Shown: positions 15,244 through 22,770 of the stretch, piece after piece
How the letters are laid out: each line of letters begins with the position of its first letter
Position numbering within the stretch: the first letter of the stretch is position 1
Assembly: GCA_030609605.1 (NCBI GenBank)
Contig: JAUWBY010000006.1
Location: forward strand, 1 to 23,753
DNA length: 23,753 bases
Direction of reading: 5' to 3'
Origin: Candidatus Eiseniibacteriota bacterium
Lineage (GTDB): Bacteria > Joyebacterota > Joyebacteria > Joyebacterales > Joyebacteraceae
Made by a program: the position numbers and the translations under genes
Notes under the pieces: generated by a model
Seen by the model: the letters and a program-made list of their open reading frames with translations, nothing else
The model's database searches: none
Told to the model about the DNA's origin: nothing

Positions 15244-16248
15244 GTGAGTTACGAGCAGGACACAGCCGGCGAGAACAGGGGCATCTGGGCCGACGAGGCG
15301 AGCGTACGGACCGATATGAGAGCCGGTATCCCGCGGGTCAAGAAGCTTGCGTGGCTTTTCGCGCTCGGACTCCTCGCGATGTATGTGCTCTCAGGCATAT
15401 ATGTCGTGCAGCCGGATGAGCGCGGGGTGGTCACACGTTTCGGCAGCCTCATTTCCGCCAATATCCAGCCGGGCATTCACTACCGGCTCCCGTGGCCCGT
15501 GGAGAGGGTTGCGACTCCCCAGACGACATCCATCAAGCGGATGAGCGTCGGCTACAGGATCGTCGACCGGGTACGCGGGCTCGCCCCGACATCACGAGAG
15601 ACGCAATTTGTCACGGGTGACGAGAACATCATTGAGGCGCAGCTCCTGATCCAATACGTTGTGAAGGATCCGGCGGCGTTCCTGTTCGGAACCGAGGAGC
15701 CGCACTGGCTCGTGAGAAAGACCTGCGAGGCGGTCCTGACCGGGAAGGTTGCGGCCATGAGGGTCGAAGATGTCCTGACCACCGGCAAGCTCGAGCTTGA
15801 GCGCCATGTCAAGACCGGAGCTCAGGAGATCCTGGACTCATACGGCACAGGGATCGAACTCGTAGCGGCTCACATTCAGGAGGTGAATCCTCCGCGTGAG
15901 GTGGCCGATTCCTTCCGGGATGTCGCGAGCGCCCGTGAGGACAAGAACCGCATCATCCAGGAGGCCAACGGCTACGCCAACCGCGTCGTACCGATGGCCC
16001 GTGGTGAGGGGGCAGCGCTGGTCATTGCCGCACACGGCGACAGCACTCAGTTCGTCAGCGCTGCGAGAGGCGAGTCGGATCGTTTCCTCGCGCTCGTCGA
16101 GGAGTACCGGAAAGGGCGGAGCACCATCCGCACCAGGCTCTGGCTTGAGACGATGGAGACGGTGCTCTCGGGTGTGAAGAAGTACGTCCTCGACGATGAT
16201 GCCGGGGGGAGCCAGCTGGATCTCAGATTCATGGAGACGAAGCAGTAG
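15244..16248 (+). CDS. hflK: HflK, SPFH/band 7 protease modulator (second HflK-type gene)
   Basis: A 334-residue HflK of conventional shape: a short cytoplasmic N-terminus, one transmembrane helix (about 33-54), then YVVQPDERGVVTRFGSLI, PGIHYRLPWPVERV, the VTGDENIIEAQLLIQYVVKDP strand, HIQEVNPPREVADSFRDVASAREDKNRIIQEANGYAN and ARGEGAALVIAA, which are core HflK segments. It is about 40% shorter than the first gene of the operon because it lacks the CDF domain. The start is GTG 15244, three nt after the hflC stop, with an AGGGA-type site upstream. The HflK(CDF)-HflC-HflK order suggests a mixed ring with two different HflK subunits, or two alternative complexes that share HflC. Confidence 0.93.
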   Translation: MSYEQDTAGENRGIWADEASVRTDMRAGIPRVKKLAWLFALGLLAMYVLSGIYVVQPDERGVVTRFGSLISANIQPGIHYRLPWPVERVATPQTTSIKRMSVGYRIVDRVRGLAPTSRETQFVTGDENIIEAQLLIQYVVKDPAAFLFGTEEPHWLVRKTCEAVLTGKVAAMRVEDVLTTGKLELERHVKTGAQEILDSYGTGIELVAAHIQEVNPPREVADSFRDVASAREDKNRIIQEANGYANRVVPMARGEGAALVIAAHGDSTQFVSAARGESDRFLALVEEYRKGRSTIRTRLWLETMETVLSGVKKYVLDDDAGGSQLDLRFMETKQ

Positions 16249-16277
16249 AGAGAGGCTTCACGCGCTCCCTTTTGCGC

Positions 16278-16307
16278 TTGACACTTCGCACACCGGTAGG
16301 CTAAACT
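16278..16307 (+). promoter_or_regulatory. Sigma70-type promoter before the hydrogenase operon
   Basis: A perfect TTGACA (16278-16283) is followed after 18 bases by TAAACT (16302-16307, four of six matches). The transcript would begin near 16314, immediately before a terminator-like hairpin. Confidence 0.65.
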
Positions 16308-16321
16308 CTCTTGAGCTATAG

Positions 16322-16345
16322 GGGCTCCATAACGAGCCCATTTTT
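16322..16345 (+). terminator. Rho-independent terminator-like hairpin
   Basis: GGGCTC (16322-16327) pairs perfectly with GAGCCC (16334-16339) across loop CATAAC, followed by ATTTTTG. It could end the hfl operon, but it lies just downstream of the promoter at 16278-16307, so it would also act on transcripts from that promoter. GAGC at 16313-16316 can pair with GCTC at 16324-16327 instead, which would break the terminator stem. Confidence 0.6.
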
Positions 16346-16672
16346 GTTCCGTGGCGCGGGCGGAGAGCGCACAGGTTTCGCCCCGCGAGCAACAATCAGT
16401 TGAAAGGACTGACTGTTACTTGCTGGTAACGGCTAGGGCGTTCCAGCCACTTCTGTGGCACACAAGGACCCCGAAATCGCATTCCTCTATATAGAGAGCG
16501 ATACGGGGTTTCTTTACGCTCAGAAAGACCGCACGGTTGGAGCTATTGCGTACACAGCACGCGTTGCGGCACGGCCTGGACTAAGGCAGACAGAGATCCA
16601 TCACTCCGGAAGGCGGGACGTGCAAGCCTGCCGGATTCAGCGAGAGAACTCCAAGCGAGAGGGCTTGCCAGG
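16346..16672 (+). other. Structured, gene-free leader of the hydrogenase operon
   Basis: About 330 nt with no convincing gene but dense secondary structure. Successive stems are: 16355-16362 with 16379-16387 (one bulge); 16388-16424 (outer AGCAA/TTGCT, inner TCAGT/ACTGA); 16423-16431 with 16439-16446; 16446-16450 with 16455-16459; a long stem 16468-16509 made of ACCCCG/CGGGGT, ATCGC/GCGAT and a central CTCTATATAGAG; and TCCGG-AGGC with GCCT-CCGGA at 16605-16635. A last short stem (CAAGC 16652-16656, GCTTG 16663-16667) places the only candidate ribosome-binding purines in its loop. No known riboswitch, tmRNA, 6S, SRP or RNase P RNA signature was recognised. A 73-codon frame at 16455-16676 resembles nothing. 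Confidence 0.5.
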
Positions 16673-17740
16673 ATGAAAGAAGTCTTCATCGGACGAGAGA
16701 ACCTCCTCAAGCTCATAGGACGGTGGGCCAAGAGCCGGAGGGTCTATGTCCCGGTCACGTTCGACATCATGAACAGTCCGGAGACACCCGATTACGAGCT
16801 CGTAAAGGAAGAGGTTCCCGACAAGGTTGAGCTCCACGGAGCGTGCCCCGCGCAGTCCCCGAAGACGTTCCTCTTCTATGCGCGTGAGGTGGTCGCGAAA
16901 TACCCGAGCAGCGATCCCGAGGCAAGCGTGGAGGCTCCAGCGACGGTAATCGTTGGACCACGGGCCTGTGATCTTGAGGGTCTTGAGAAGTTCGACAAGG
17001 TCTATTGGAGCACCAAGCATTTCACTGAGGAGTACGACGACCCGTTCTACATTGAGAAACGACGGAACACGATCCTCGTCTCCGTCGACTGCACCGCGGC
17101 GAAAGAAACTTGTTTCTGTACGATGATGGGGGGGAAGCCTTACGCCGAGGACGGGTTCGATCTCAATATCTCTCCGCTTGAGTCCGGATATATCCTCACG
17201 ACGGGTTCCGAGACCGGCGAGAAGCTCCTTGACGGGAGCGACGATCTCTTCACTCCGGTCGACTCGAACCACACGGATGAACGGACCAGGAGCCGAGCAT
17301 CGGTGACCGCGGCCGTAGAGCGCCAGAACGCTCAGTATGCGGTTGACGTTGCTTACGACAAGCACGAGCTCGGAAGCGACCAGGATGCGTGGGCATACGT
17401 CACGCAGAACTGCGTCGGTTGTGGAGCCTGCAATCGCATCTGTCCATCGTGTACGTGTTTCCTCCTTGTGGATCAGAGGGCGGAGGGTGGTTACGAGCGA
17501 ACACGCAACTGGGACACTTGCCTGTCGATCGGCTATGCGAGGACGGGTGGAGGCGGCAACTCAAGGCCGAACTTGGCGCAGCGCCTGGAGAATCGTCTCC
17601 GATGCAAGCTGGAGTATTCACGCGACAGGTACGGCGCGGTCTCGTGTACCGGCTGCGGCAGGTGCATTGACGTCTGCATGGGCCGTATCGATATGAGAGA
17701 AGCTATCAAGCACGTCGTCACGGAGATGGCAAAGGCATGA
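16673..17740 (+). CDS. 4Fe-4S protein, sulfhydrogenase beta subunit (HydB/AsrA) type
   Basis: A 355-residue soluble iron-sulfur protein. The N-terminal two thirds contain the family mark GPRACDLEGLEKFDKVYW and the CTAAKETCFCTMMGG segment. The C-terminus holds two 4Fe-4S motifs: C247-x2-C250-x2-C253-x3-C257 (followed by PSC-T-C) and C325-x2-C328-x2-C331-x3-C335. This architecture is that of the beta subunit of archaeal sulfhydrogenases and of AsrA of anaerobic sulfite reductase, which pass electrons between the flavin reductase (gamma/AsrB) and the rest of the complex. The next gene is exactly that partner, overlapping by ATGA. With a group 4 hydrogenase core downstream, an electron-transfer role in that complex is likely. 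The start is ATG 16673 with a weak ribosome-binding site inside a small hairpin. Confidence 0.87.
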   Translation: MKEVFIGRENLLKLIGRWAKSRRVYVPVTFDIMNSPETPDYELVKEEVPDKVELHGACPAQSPKTFLFYAREVVAKYPSSDPEASVEAPATVIVGPRACDLEGLEKFDKVYWSTKHFTEEYDDPFYIEKRRNTILVSVDCTAAKETCFCTMMGGKPYAEDGFDLNISPLESGYILTTGSETGEKLLDGSDDLFTPVDSNHTDERTRSRASVTAAVERQNAQYAVDVAYDKHELGSDQDAWAYVTQNCVGCGACNRICPSCTCFLLVDQRAEGGYERTRNWDTCLSIGYARTGGGGNSRPNLAQRLENRLRCKLEYSRDRYGAVSCTGCGRCIDVCMGRIDMREAIKHVVTEMAKA

Positions 17741-18582
17741 AGAACCTCTACAGGCCAATCGAGAGTGTGATCGAGGACATCAAGAAAGAGTCCCCGAATA
17801 TCACAACCTACAAGTTCCGCCCAAAGGAGCCCATCACCTTCGGGGCGGGACAGTTCGTCGAGCTGACAGTACCCGGAGTGGGGGAGGCCCCGTTCACACC
17901 GTCGTCAAATCCCAACGTCAAGGAGACGATGGAGATCACGATCATGGATGTCGGCACGGTGACGCACGCGCTCAGCAAGATGAAGGTGGGTGACACCGTC
18001 GGGATCCGTGGACCGTACGGCAACGGCTACAACATGGCCGATTTCGACGGCAAGGAGATCCTGATAATGGGTGGTGGCGTGGGACTGGCACCGCTTCGCT
18101 CACTCATTCTGGCGCTCTTCGACGACATCGATCGTTACAAGAAGGTGTCAATCCGCTATGGAGCGAGGACGCCTGAAGATGTCATTTTCAAGGACCTTCT
18201 CCCCGAATGGGAGAAGATGAAGAACACCGAGGTGCTGCTTACAATCGACGAGCCGGCCGACAACTGGACCGGCAAGGTAGGTGTTGTCACGGTGCTTCTC
18301 GAGGATCTACCTCTTCTTACTGCCGTGGATGTTAAAGGTTTGCCGTTCAGCGCGGACACGGCCGTCGCATGCGTCTGCGGCCCGCCTATCATGCTGAAGT
18401 TCGTCAACATGGCACTCCTTGAGAAGGGCTTCAAGCCCGAGAATATCTACCACTCGATGGAGCGCAACATGAGCTGTGGACTTGGCAAGTGCGGACACTG
18501 CATGATGGGCGAACTCTACATCTGTAAGGACGGACCCGTCATGACAGCGGCGGAGGTGGCCAAGTTCGAGGATCCATTCTAA
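17737..18582 (+). CDS. FAD/NAD(P)-binding reductase, sulfhydrogenase gamma (HydG/AsrB) type
   Basis: A 281-residue ferredoxin-reductase-like protein. An N-terminal FAD domain (FGAGQFVELTVPGVGEAPFTPSS; GPYGNGYN) is followed by an NAD(P) domain (ILIMGGGVGLAPLRSLI near residues 110-126; VCGPPIMLKFV). The C-terminus carries a [2Fe-2S]-type cysteine set C247, C252, C255, C263 in SMERNMSCGLGKCGHC, typical of sulfhydrogenase gamma, AsrB and dihydroorotate dehydrogenase electron-transfer subunits. It would exchange electrons with NADH or NADPH. The start overlaps the stop of the beta-type gene (ATGA), so the pair is translated together. Which nucleotide it uses cannot be read with confidence. Confidence 0.92.
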   Translation: MKNLYRPIESVIEDIKKESPNITTYKFRPKEPITFGAGQFVELTVPGVGEAPFTPSSNPNVKETMEITIMDVGTVTHALSKMKVGDTVGIRGPYGNGYNMADFDGKEILIMGGGVGLAPLRSLILALFDDIDRYKKVSIRYGARTPEDVIFKDLLPEWEKMKNTEVLLTIDEPADNWTGKVGVVTVLLEDLPLLTAVDVKGLPFSADTAVACVCGPPIMLKFVNMALLEKGFKPENIYHSMERNMSCGLGKCGHCMMGELYICKDGPVMTAAEVAKFEDPF

Positions 18583-18607
18583 GCGATCACTCTCAGGGGA
18601 AGTCGAC

Positions 18608-20290
18608 ATGCCAGAGATCAGAAAGACGTCTTGTCTCATCTGCTCCCTCCAGTGCGGGTTCAGCGTGGAGGTCGACCAGGGGGTGCCCGTGAGGGTGGAC
18701 TTCGATGAGGAGTCGCCTCTGGCCCGCGGGTCGCTCTGCGCCAGAGGGCACTACAATCTCGAGATCCTTCTTCATCCGAAGCGATTCCTCGCGGCGACGG
18801 TCAACCGACGGAGAGTGCCGTGGCCTGCCGCCGTGACGAAGGTGGCCGGGAGAGTGGATGAGATAAAGAGGAACCACGGAGCTGATGCGCTCGGCGTTAT
18901 CGTCGGGACAGAGCTCTCGAACGAGGATTATGAGGCAGCTGTAGGTTTTGCTACGCACGTTCTTGGCACCACCAACATAGGCGTCGCCTATGACGGTAAC
19001 GACTACGGGTTGCTCACGGGTGGCGGGATCGGCGACGCAACGCCGGAGGACCTCGACGAAGCGGACTGCTTTGTCCTGATCGGGGACGTGTTCTGGGGCC
19101 ATCCCACCGTATCGAAGCGCATCATTGAGGCGAGACACAAGAGCAGGTCGAATCAGATCATCACCATCAATCCATACAGTTCCAACACTGACTGGTTCGC
19201 CGACCTGCACATCGAACCGCCGGCCGGGAGCGAGCCTCTTATTCTGGCCGGTCTGCTCAAGGCTATGAACGTACAGGGCTCGCCGTCGGTGGATATCGAG
19301 GCGGCGGCTACAGCGGGTGGGTTGTCGAAGGTCGGTCTCGAGAGGATTGCCACGGGGCTCCGCGGTTTCCGTAAGGTTGTGGTCGTCGTCTCATTGAGGC
19401 TTGGCGACTCGACGTCCGGCTATCTGACCGGTCTCCTCGCAGCCAAGCTCGCGTCGGCAGCGGGCGGCAAGTACGCGCCGCTATTCCGGGGCGGCAACGC
19501 CATCGGCGCCTATGAGCGCGTGAGCTCGGACTGCACTGCAGCCGAGATCCTGGCGGGCGTCGCGGACAAGCGGATCAAGGGGCTGCTGGTGTTCGGGCCG
19601 GACCCGGTGCAACTCTATCCCGGAGCAGTCAGTCCGGATGATCTGGAGAGCCTCGAGTTCCTCGCGGCCTCTGCAATCTTCGAGAACGACACAACGAAAC
19701 ACAGCGAGGTCGGGCTGCCACAGGCGGTCTGGACGGAGTTCGCTGGGAGCTACACGCCGTCGTTTGGTTTCCCAACATCGCTTGATGCGTGTGTCGGGCC
19801 TCAGGGTGACGCGAAGTCCGTCGGTGAAATGCTTGCTGATGTCGCGTCCGAGATGGGGACGACGATCCCTGCCGGCAGTCGGACGGCTACGCACCAGGAG
19901 TTGGGTGTGAATGTTGATGCGGCACTCGCGAAGACGGCGAGCAAGCCGCGAGATGGACTTGAGCTCATCGAGAGTATCAGCCCACTTCACCGATGGGATG
20001 GGACACTGACAGGGCGGATGAGTTTCCCGCAGACGCAGAATCCGTACTGCGAAGTGTGGCTTTCTGAAGAAGCGGCGGGTGAGGCCGGGATCGAGCAGGG
20101 CTCGACAATGGTGATCTCAACGACCAGAGGCGAAACGCGCATCATCACGACGGTGACCGACAGGATGCCGCCGGGACTTGTGGCTATCCCCACGTATGTA
20201 CCAGATGCACGGGGGCTCATGGTCTGGACCCTGAACCCCAGCACCAAATGGTTCGACGTGACCTCCTCCGACGTGAAGGTCGCGTCGTAG
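18608..20290 (+). CDS. Molybdopterin-oxidoreductase-like subunit (FdhA/NuoG type), no metal-ligand Cys/Sec seen
   Basis: The 560-residue protein opens with a 4Fe-4S motif C9-x2-C12-x3-C16-x27-C44 (TSCLICSLQCG; GSLCARGHYN), almost the spacing of formate dehydrogenase H. The central MopB fold is visible in DEADCFVLIGDVFWGHPTVSKRIIEARH and ITINPYSSNTDWFADLHIEPPAGSEPLILAGLL. A C-terminal dinucleotide-binding domain (NPYCEVWLSEEAAGEAGIEQGS) completes it. Where formate dehydrogenases have VCHSPT or its Sec version, this protein reads AYDGNDYG, with no Cys. It is also shorter than catalytic enzymes (about 700 residues). It may be a structural or electron-transfer subunit like NuoG. It follows the beta/gamma pair by 25 nt and has AGGGGA seven bases before ATG 18608. 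Confidence 0.85.
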   Translation: MPEIRKTSCLICSLQCGFSVEVDQGVPVRVDFDEESPLARGSLCARGHYNLEILLHPKRFLAATVNRRRVPWPAAVTKVAGRVDEIKRNHGADALGVIVGTELSNEDYEAAVGFATHVLGTTNIGVAYDGNDYGLLTGGGIGDATPEDLDEADCFVLIGDVFWGHPTVSKRIIEARHKSRSNQIITINPYSSNTDWFADLHIEPPAGSEPLILAGLLKAMNVQGSPSVDIEAAATAGGLSKVGLERIATGLRGFRKVVVVVSLRLGDSTSGYLTGLLAAKLASAAGGKYAPLFRGGNAIGAYERVSSDCTAAEILAGVADKRIKGLLVFGPDPVQLYPGAVSPDDLESLEFLAASAIFENDTTKHSEVGLPQAVWTEFAGSYTPSFGFPTSLDACVGPQGDAKSVGEMLADVASEMGTTIPAGSRTATHQELGVNVDAALAKTASKPRDGLELIESISPLHRWDGTLTGRMSFPQTQNPYCEVWLSEEAAGEAGIEQGSTMVISTTRGETRIITTVTDRMPPGLVAIPTYVPDARGLMVWTLNPSTKWFDVTSSDVKVAS

Positions 20291-20308
20291 GGCTAACGGC
20301 TGACGCCG

Positions 20309-20325
20309 GGCCGCCACGGGCGGTC
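20309..20325 (+). other. Intercistronic hairpin before the polyferredoxin gene
   Basis: CCGCC (20311-20315) pairs with GGCGG (20319-20323) around a three-base loop, extendable by two pairs. No T-tract follows, so it is not a terminator; it may affect mRNA stability between the two genes. Confidence 0.3.
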
Positions 20326-20354
20326 TGCAGAAGCATGATTCGCAGGAGAGCTGG

Positions 20355-20837
20355 ATGAACAACAGAAACGTCCTGGACTACGGGCGCTGCATCAGCTGCA
20401 AGAGCTGCCTCGCGGCATGCTTCTATTCGCACAACATGCAGAACCAGCTTGAGGCTTCGCCGATCATGACGAACATTGTGCTGCAGATGAACTGCCGGCA
20501 CTGCGAGCTGCCGCTCTGCGAAGCGGCGTGTCCGCAGGAGGCGATCAAGCGGCGCGATGACGGTCTGGTCGTTCGAAGCAACATAAAATGCAGTGGCTGC
20601 ACGTCGTGTGCGCAGGCGTGCCCCTTCGGAGCTATCGATCTTCTGAAGACGCGGCACACACTCGACAAGTGCGATCTCTGCAACTGGCGGACTCTCGAGG
20701 GAAAAGATTCGATGTGCGCCGGGACGTGCGTCTCGGGAGCTCGGACCTTCGAGGATATCAGCGACATGGAAGCTCAGAAGGGCGTTCCGATGCGCGGGTC
20801 CCGTAGCGTGATGAAGACGGTGCGGAGGACGAGGTAG
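20355..20837 (+). CDS. Four-cluster 4Fe-4S ferredoxin (HycB/HyfA/DmsB-type electron transfer subunit)
   Basis: A 160-residue protein with sixteen cysteines, at 12, 15, 18, 22; 47, 50, 55, 59; 79, 82, 85, 89; and 106, 109, 121, 125, enough for four [4Fe-4S] clusters. The order and the CDLCNWRTLEGKDSMCAGTC end match the electron-transfer subunits of formate hydrogenlyase (HycB) and the DmsB family, which wire a molybdopterin subunit to a membrane partner. Its place between the MopB-like gene and the membrane subunit supports the same role here. The basic C-terminal tail (MRGSRSVMKTVRRTR) is unusual but short. ATG 20355 has AGGAG six bases upstream. Confidence 0.9.
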   Translation: MNNRNVLDYGRCISCKSCLAACFYSHNMQNQLEASPIMTNIVLQMNCRHCELPLCEAACPQEAIKRRDDGLVVRSNIKCSGCTSCAQACPFGAIDLLKTRHTLDKCDLCNWRTLEGKDSMCAGTCVSGARTFEDISDMEAQKGVPMRGSRSVMKTVRRTR

Positions 20838-20891
20838 CGGGCCAGTCGGACGAGATCCCTTTGCATTCAAGTCAACGGGAGAGGTAACAGG

Positions 20892-21830
20892 ATGGCTTCA
20901 ACACTCGGGTTGGTTCTGAGCTTTCTCATCTTTCCAGGCCTGTTCTTCACGGCCGTAATGGGGTTGGCCACGCAGTGGATCGACCGGAAGGTGAGTGCGC
21001 TGGTTCAGTGGAGGGTTGGCCCACCGTGGTACCAGCCGTTCGCCGACATCCTCAAGCTCCTGGGAAAAGAGATAATCATCCCGGCGGGGGCGAGACGGGC
21101 GGGATTCCTCTTCGCGCCGATGGCCGGTTTCGCGGCCATAGGTGTGGTCTCCACAATACTCTGGCTTACGAATCTGCATGGGACAAGCTTCGTTGGAGAT
21201 CTGATCGGCGTCATCTACCTGTTGACCATCCCGTCATTGGGAATCATCCTCGGCGCCTCGGCCTCCAGTAATCCGCTTGCGAGCGTAGGCGCCAGTCGTG
21301 AGATGAAGTTGGTTCTCGCCTACGAGCTTCCATTCATCATCGCCATCTTCACGGCGGTCACCAAGGTGACTCCGATGACACTGAGGCTCGACGGCATCCT
21401 TGAGTATCAGGCGGCCAATGGTGTGCTTCTCGGCAACGCTTCCTGCATTCTCGCGTTCATCGTCTGCATCCTTGTCGCGCAGGCGAAGCTCACGTATCCG
21501 CCGTTCGACATTCCCGAAGCAGAAACCGAGATCATGGATGGGACGCACATAGAGTACTCGGGCGCGGCGCTTGCCGTTATCAAGCTCCAGCAGGCCATGC
21601 TGCTTTTCACGCTGCCCATCTTTTTCATTACGGTCTTTTGGGGTGGGCTGGTCTTCTCGGGCTGGAACATCCTCTACACGATTGTGAAGTACGTGATAAT
21701 CATCGTGATCATTGTCCTCATCAAGAACGTGAACCCGAGAGTCAGAATCGATCAGGCCGTCAGGTTCTTCTGGGGGCCCGTCACCGTGATCGCGGTCGTC
21801 GGCATGATCCTGGCGATCCTTGGGTTCTAG
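20892..21830 (+). CDS. Hydrogenase membrane subunit, NuoH/EchB/HycD family
   Basis: A 312-residue integral membrane protein with about eight hydrophobic helices. The family signature IDRKVSALVQWRVGPPWYQPFADILKLLGKE lies after the first helix, and a second conserved loop, YPPFDIPEAETEIMDGTHIEYSG, lies past the middle. In complex I and group 4 hydrogenases this subunit anchors the peripheral arm and forms part of the ion path near the catalytic module. The small, large and NuoC-like subunit genes follow in the order seen in ech operons. The C-terminus overlaps no gene; the next ATG is 22 nt downstream. A NuoL/EchA-type antiporter gene, which usually precedes it, is not found upstream. Confidence 0.94.
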   Translation: MASTLGLVLSFLIFPGLFFTAVMGLATQWIDRKVSALVQWRVGPPWYQPFADILKLLGKEIIIPAGARRAGFLFAPMAGFAAIGVVSTILWLTNLHGTSFVGDLIGVIYLLTIPSLGIILGASASSNPLASVGASREMKLVLAYELPFIIAIFTAVTKVTPMTLRLDGILEYQAANGVLLGNASCILAFIVCILVAQAKLTYPPFDIPEAETEIMDGTHIEYSGAALAVIKLQQAMLLFTLPIFFITVFWGGLVFSGWNILYTIVKYVIIIVIIVLIKNVNPRVRIDQAVRFFWGPVTVIAVVGMILAILGF

Positions 21831-21852
21831 GTCGAGAGCGGACGGGGAGCAA

Positions 21853-22266
21853 ATGAACGCAACCAAATGGGGATTCAAGAAGTCACTGTGGGTGTTTCAC
21901 CTGAACGCGGGCGCGTGCAACAACTGCGACATCGAAGTCCTTGATTGTCTGTGCCCCAAGTTCGATATAGAACGCTTCGGTATGAAGCTGGTCGGCAGCC
22001 TGAAGCACGCCGACGTGCTTCTGGTCTCGGGCAGCGTACCGCGAAAGGTTGTGCCCGATCTCATCGAAGCATACGAACAGGTGCCACAACCGGCTGTGGT
22101 GATAGCTATAGGCGCGTGTGCGTGCACGGGCGGTATCTTCAAGGATGGGTACAACTTCGCGGGACCGGTCGACAAACACGTTCCGGTTGCCGCGTACGTC
22201 CCCGGTTGCCCACCGCGCCCGGAGGCGATCATCGGCGCGATAGTTAAGCTCTTGGGGAAGCTCTAG
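21853..22266 (+). CDS. [NiFe] hydrogenase small subunit, NuoB/EchC family
   Basis: The 137-residue protein has the four ligands of the proximal 4Fe-4S cluster: C22 and C25 (NAGACNNCDIE), C89 (AIGACACTGG) and C119 (VPGCPPRPE). This is the short small subunit of group 4 hydrogenases, with only the proximal cluster, which relays electrons to the Ni-Fe site in the large subunit. The start chosen is ATG 21853, preceded by GGGGAG; an upstream GTG at 21820 would overlap the membrane-subunit gene and add eleven non-conserved residues. The CNNC pairing, as in Ech/Hyc rather than the tandem CC of NuoB, supports a hydrogenase. Confidence 0.92.
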   Translation: MNATKWGFKKSLWVFHLNAGACNNCDIEVLDCLCPKFDIERFGMKLVGSLKHADVLLVSGSVPRKVVPDLIEAYEQVPQPAVVIAIGACACTGGIFKDGYNFAGPVDKHVPVAAYVPGCPPRPEAIIGAIVKLLGKL

Positions 22267-22341
22267 CGAAAACAGGAGAGCTCGGTCAGAAACGCGGCGC
22301 AGGACCGCCGCTCGAAGCGCGAGCTCGGGGAGTGACGAGAC

Positions 22342-22770
22342 ATGAGCAAAAAGGTTCTCGAGGCCTTGAAAACGAAGTTCGGAGACCGTGTGGATATCCA
22401 CGAGCGTAGCCCAAGACGGGCATACGTGGCGGTCTCGAACGACGACTGGATTGCCGTGACGCGGCATATGTACGAGGTGGAGGGTGGGAGGCTTACGACG
22501 GCAACGGGGAGCGACCGGTCGACGGGGGTGGAGCTCCTGTACCACTTCGCGTTCGATCGTGAGGGCACGGTGGTGAACATCAGGACCACTCTCGACAAGC
22601 CGTTCCCGAAGATAGAAGCGCTCACACAGTATTACCCTGCCGCGGACTTCATCGAGCGAGAGATCTTCGACTTCCTGGGTGTTGAGTTCGTCGGCCACCC
22701 GGACCCGCGCAAGATTCTCTCTTCTCACGACAGACCGGCTGATTTCCATCCAATGAGGAGAGATGAATAG
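22342..22770 (+). CDS. Hydrogenase subunit, NuoC/EchD family
   Basis: A 142-residue soluble protein related to the 30-kDa complex I subunit. The family core is YHFAFDREGTVVNIRTTLDK followed by the diagnostic YPAADFIEREIFDFLGVEFVGHPDPRKI. It docks the small and large subunits together and has no cofactors. It starts at ATG 22342 with GGGGAG nine bases upstream, after a 75-nt spacer with no evident gene, and its stop abuts the start of the large-subunit gene, so the two are likely to be translated together. In formate hydrogenlyase the same domain is fused to the large subunit; here it is separate, as in Ech. Confidence 0.9.
   Translation: MSKKVLEALKTKFGDRVDIHERSPRRAYVAVSNDDWIAVTRHMYEVEGGRLTTATGSDRSTGVELLYHFAFDREGTVVNIRTTLDKPFPKIEALTQYYPAADFIEREIFDFLGVEFVGHPDPRKILSSHDRPADFHPMRRDE

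Noticed and set aside
16310..16510. Possible tmRNA, 6S RNA, SRP RNA, RNase P RNA or a c-di-GMP, cobalamin or Moco riboswitch
   Set aside because: The conserved core sequences of these RNAs were looked for by eye and not found; only unclassified structure is reported.
16455..16676. A 73-codon frame starting GTG and overlapping the hydB-type gene start by ATGA
   Set aside because: The overlap is suggestive, but the product matches nothing known, no ribosome-binding site precedes it, and its first part lies inside the strong hairpin at 16468-16509.
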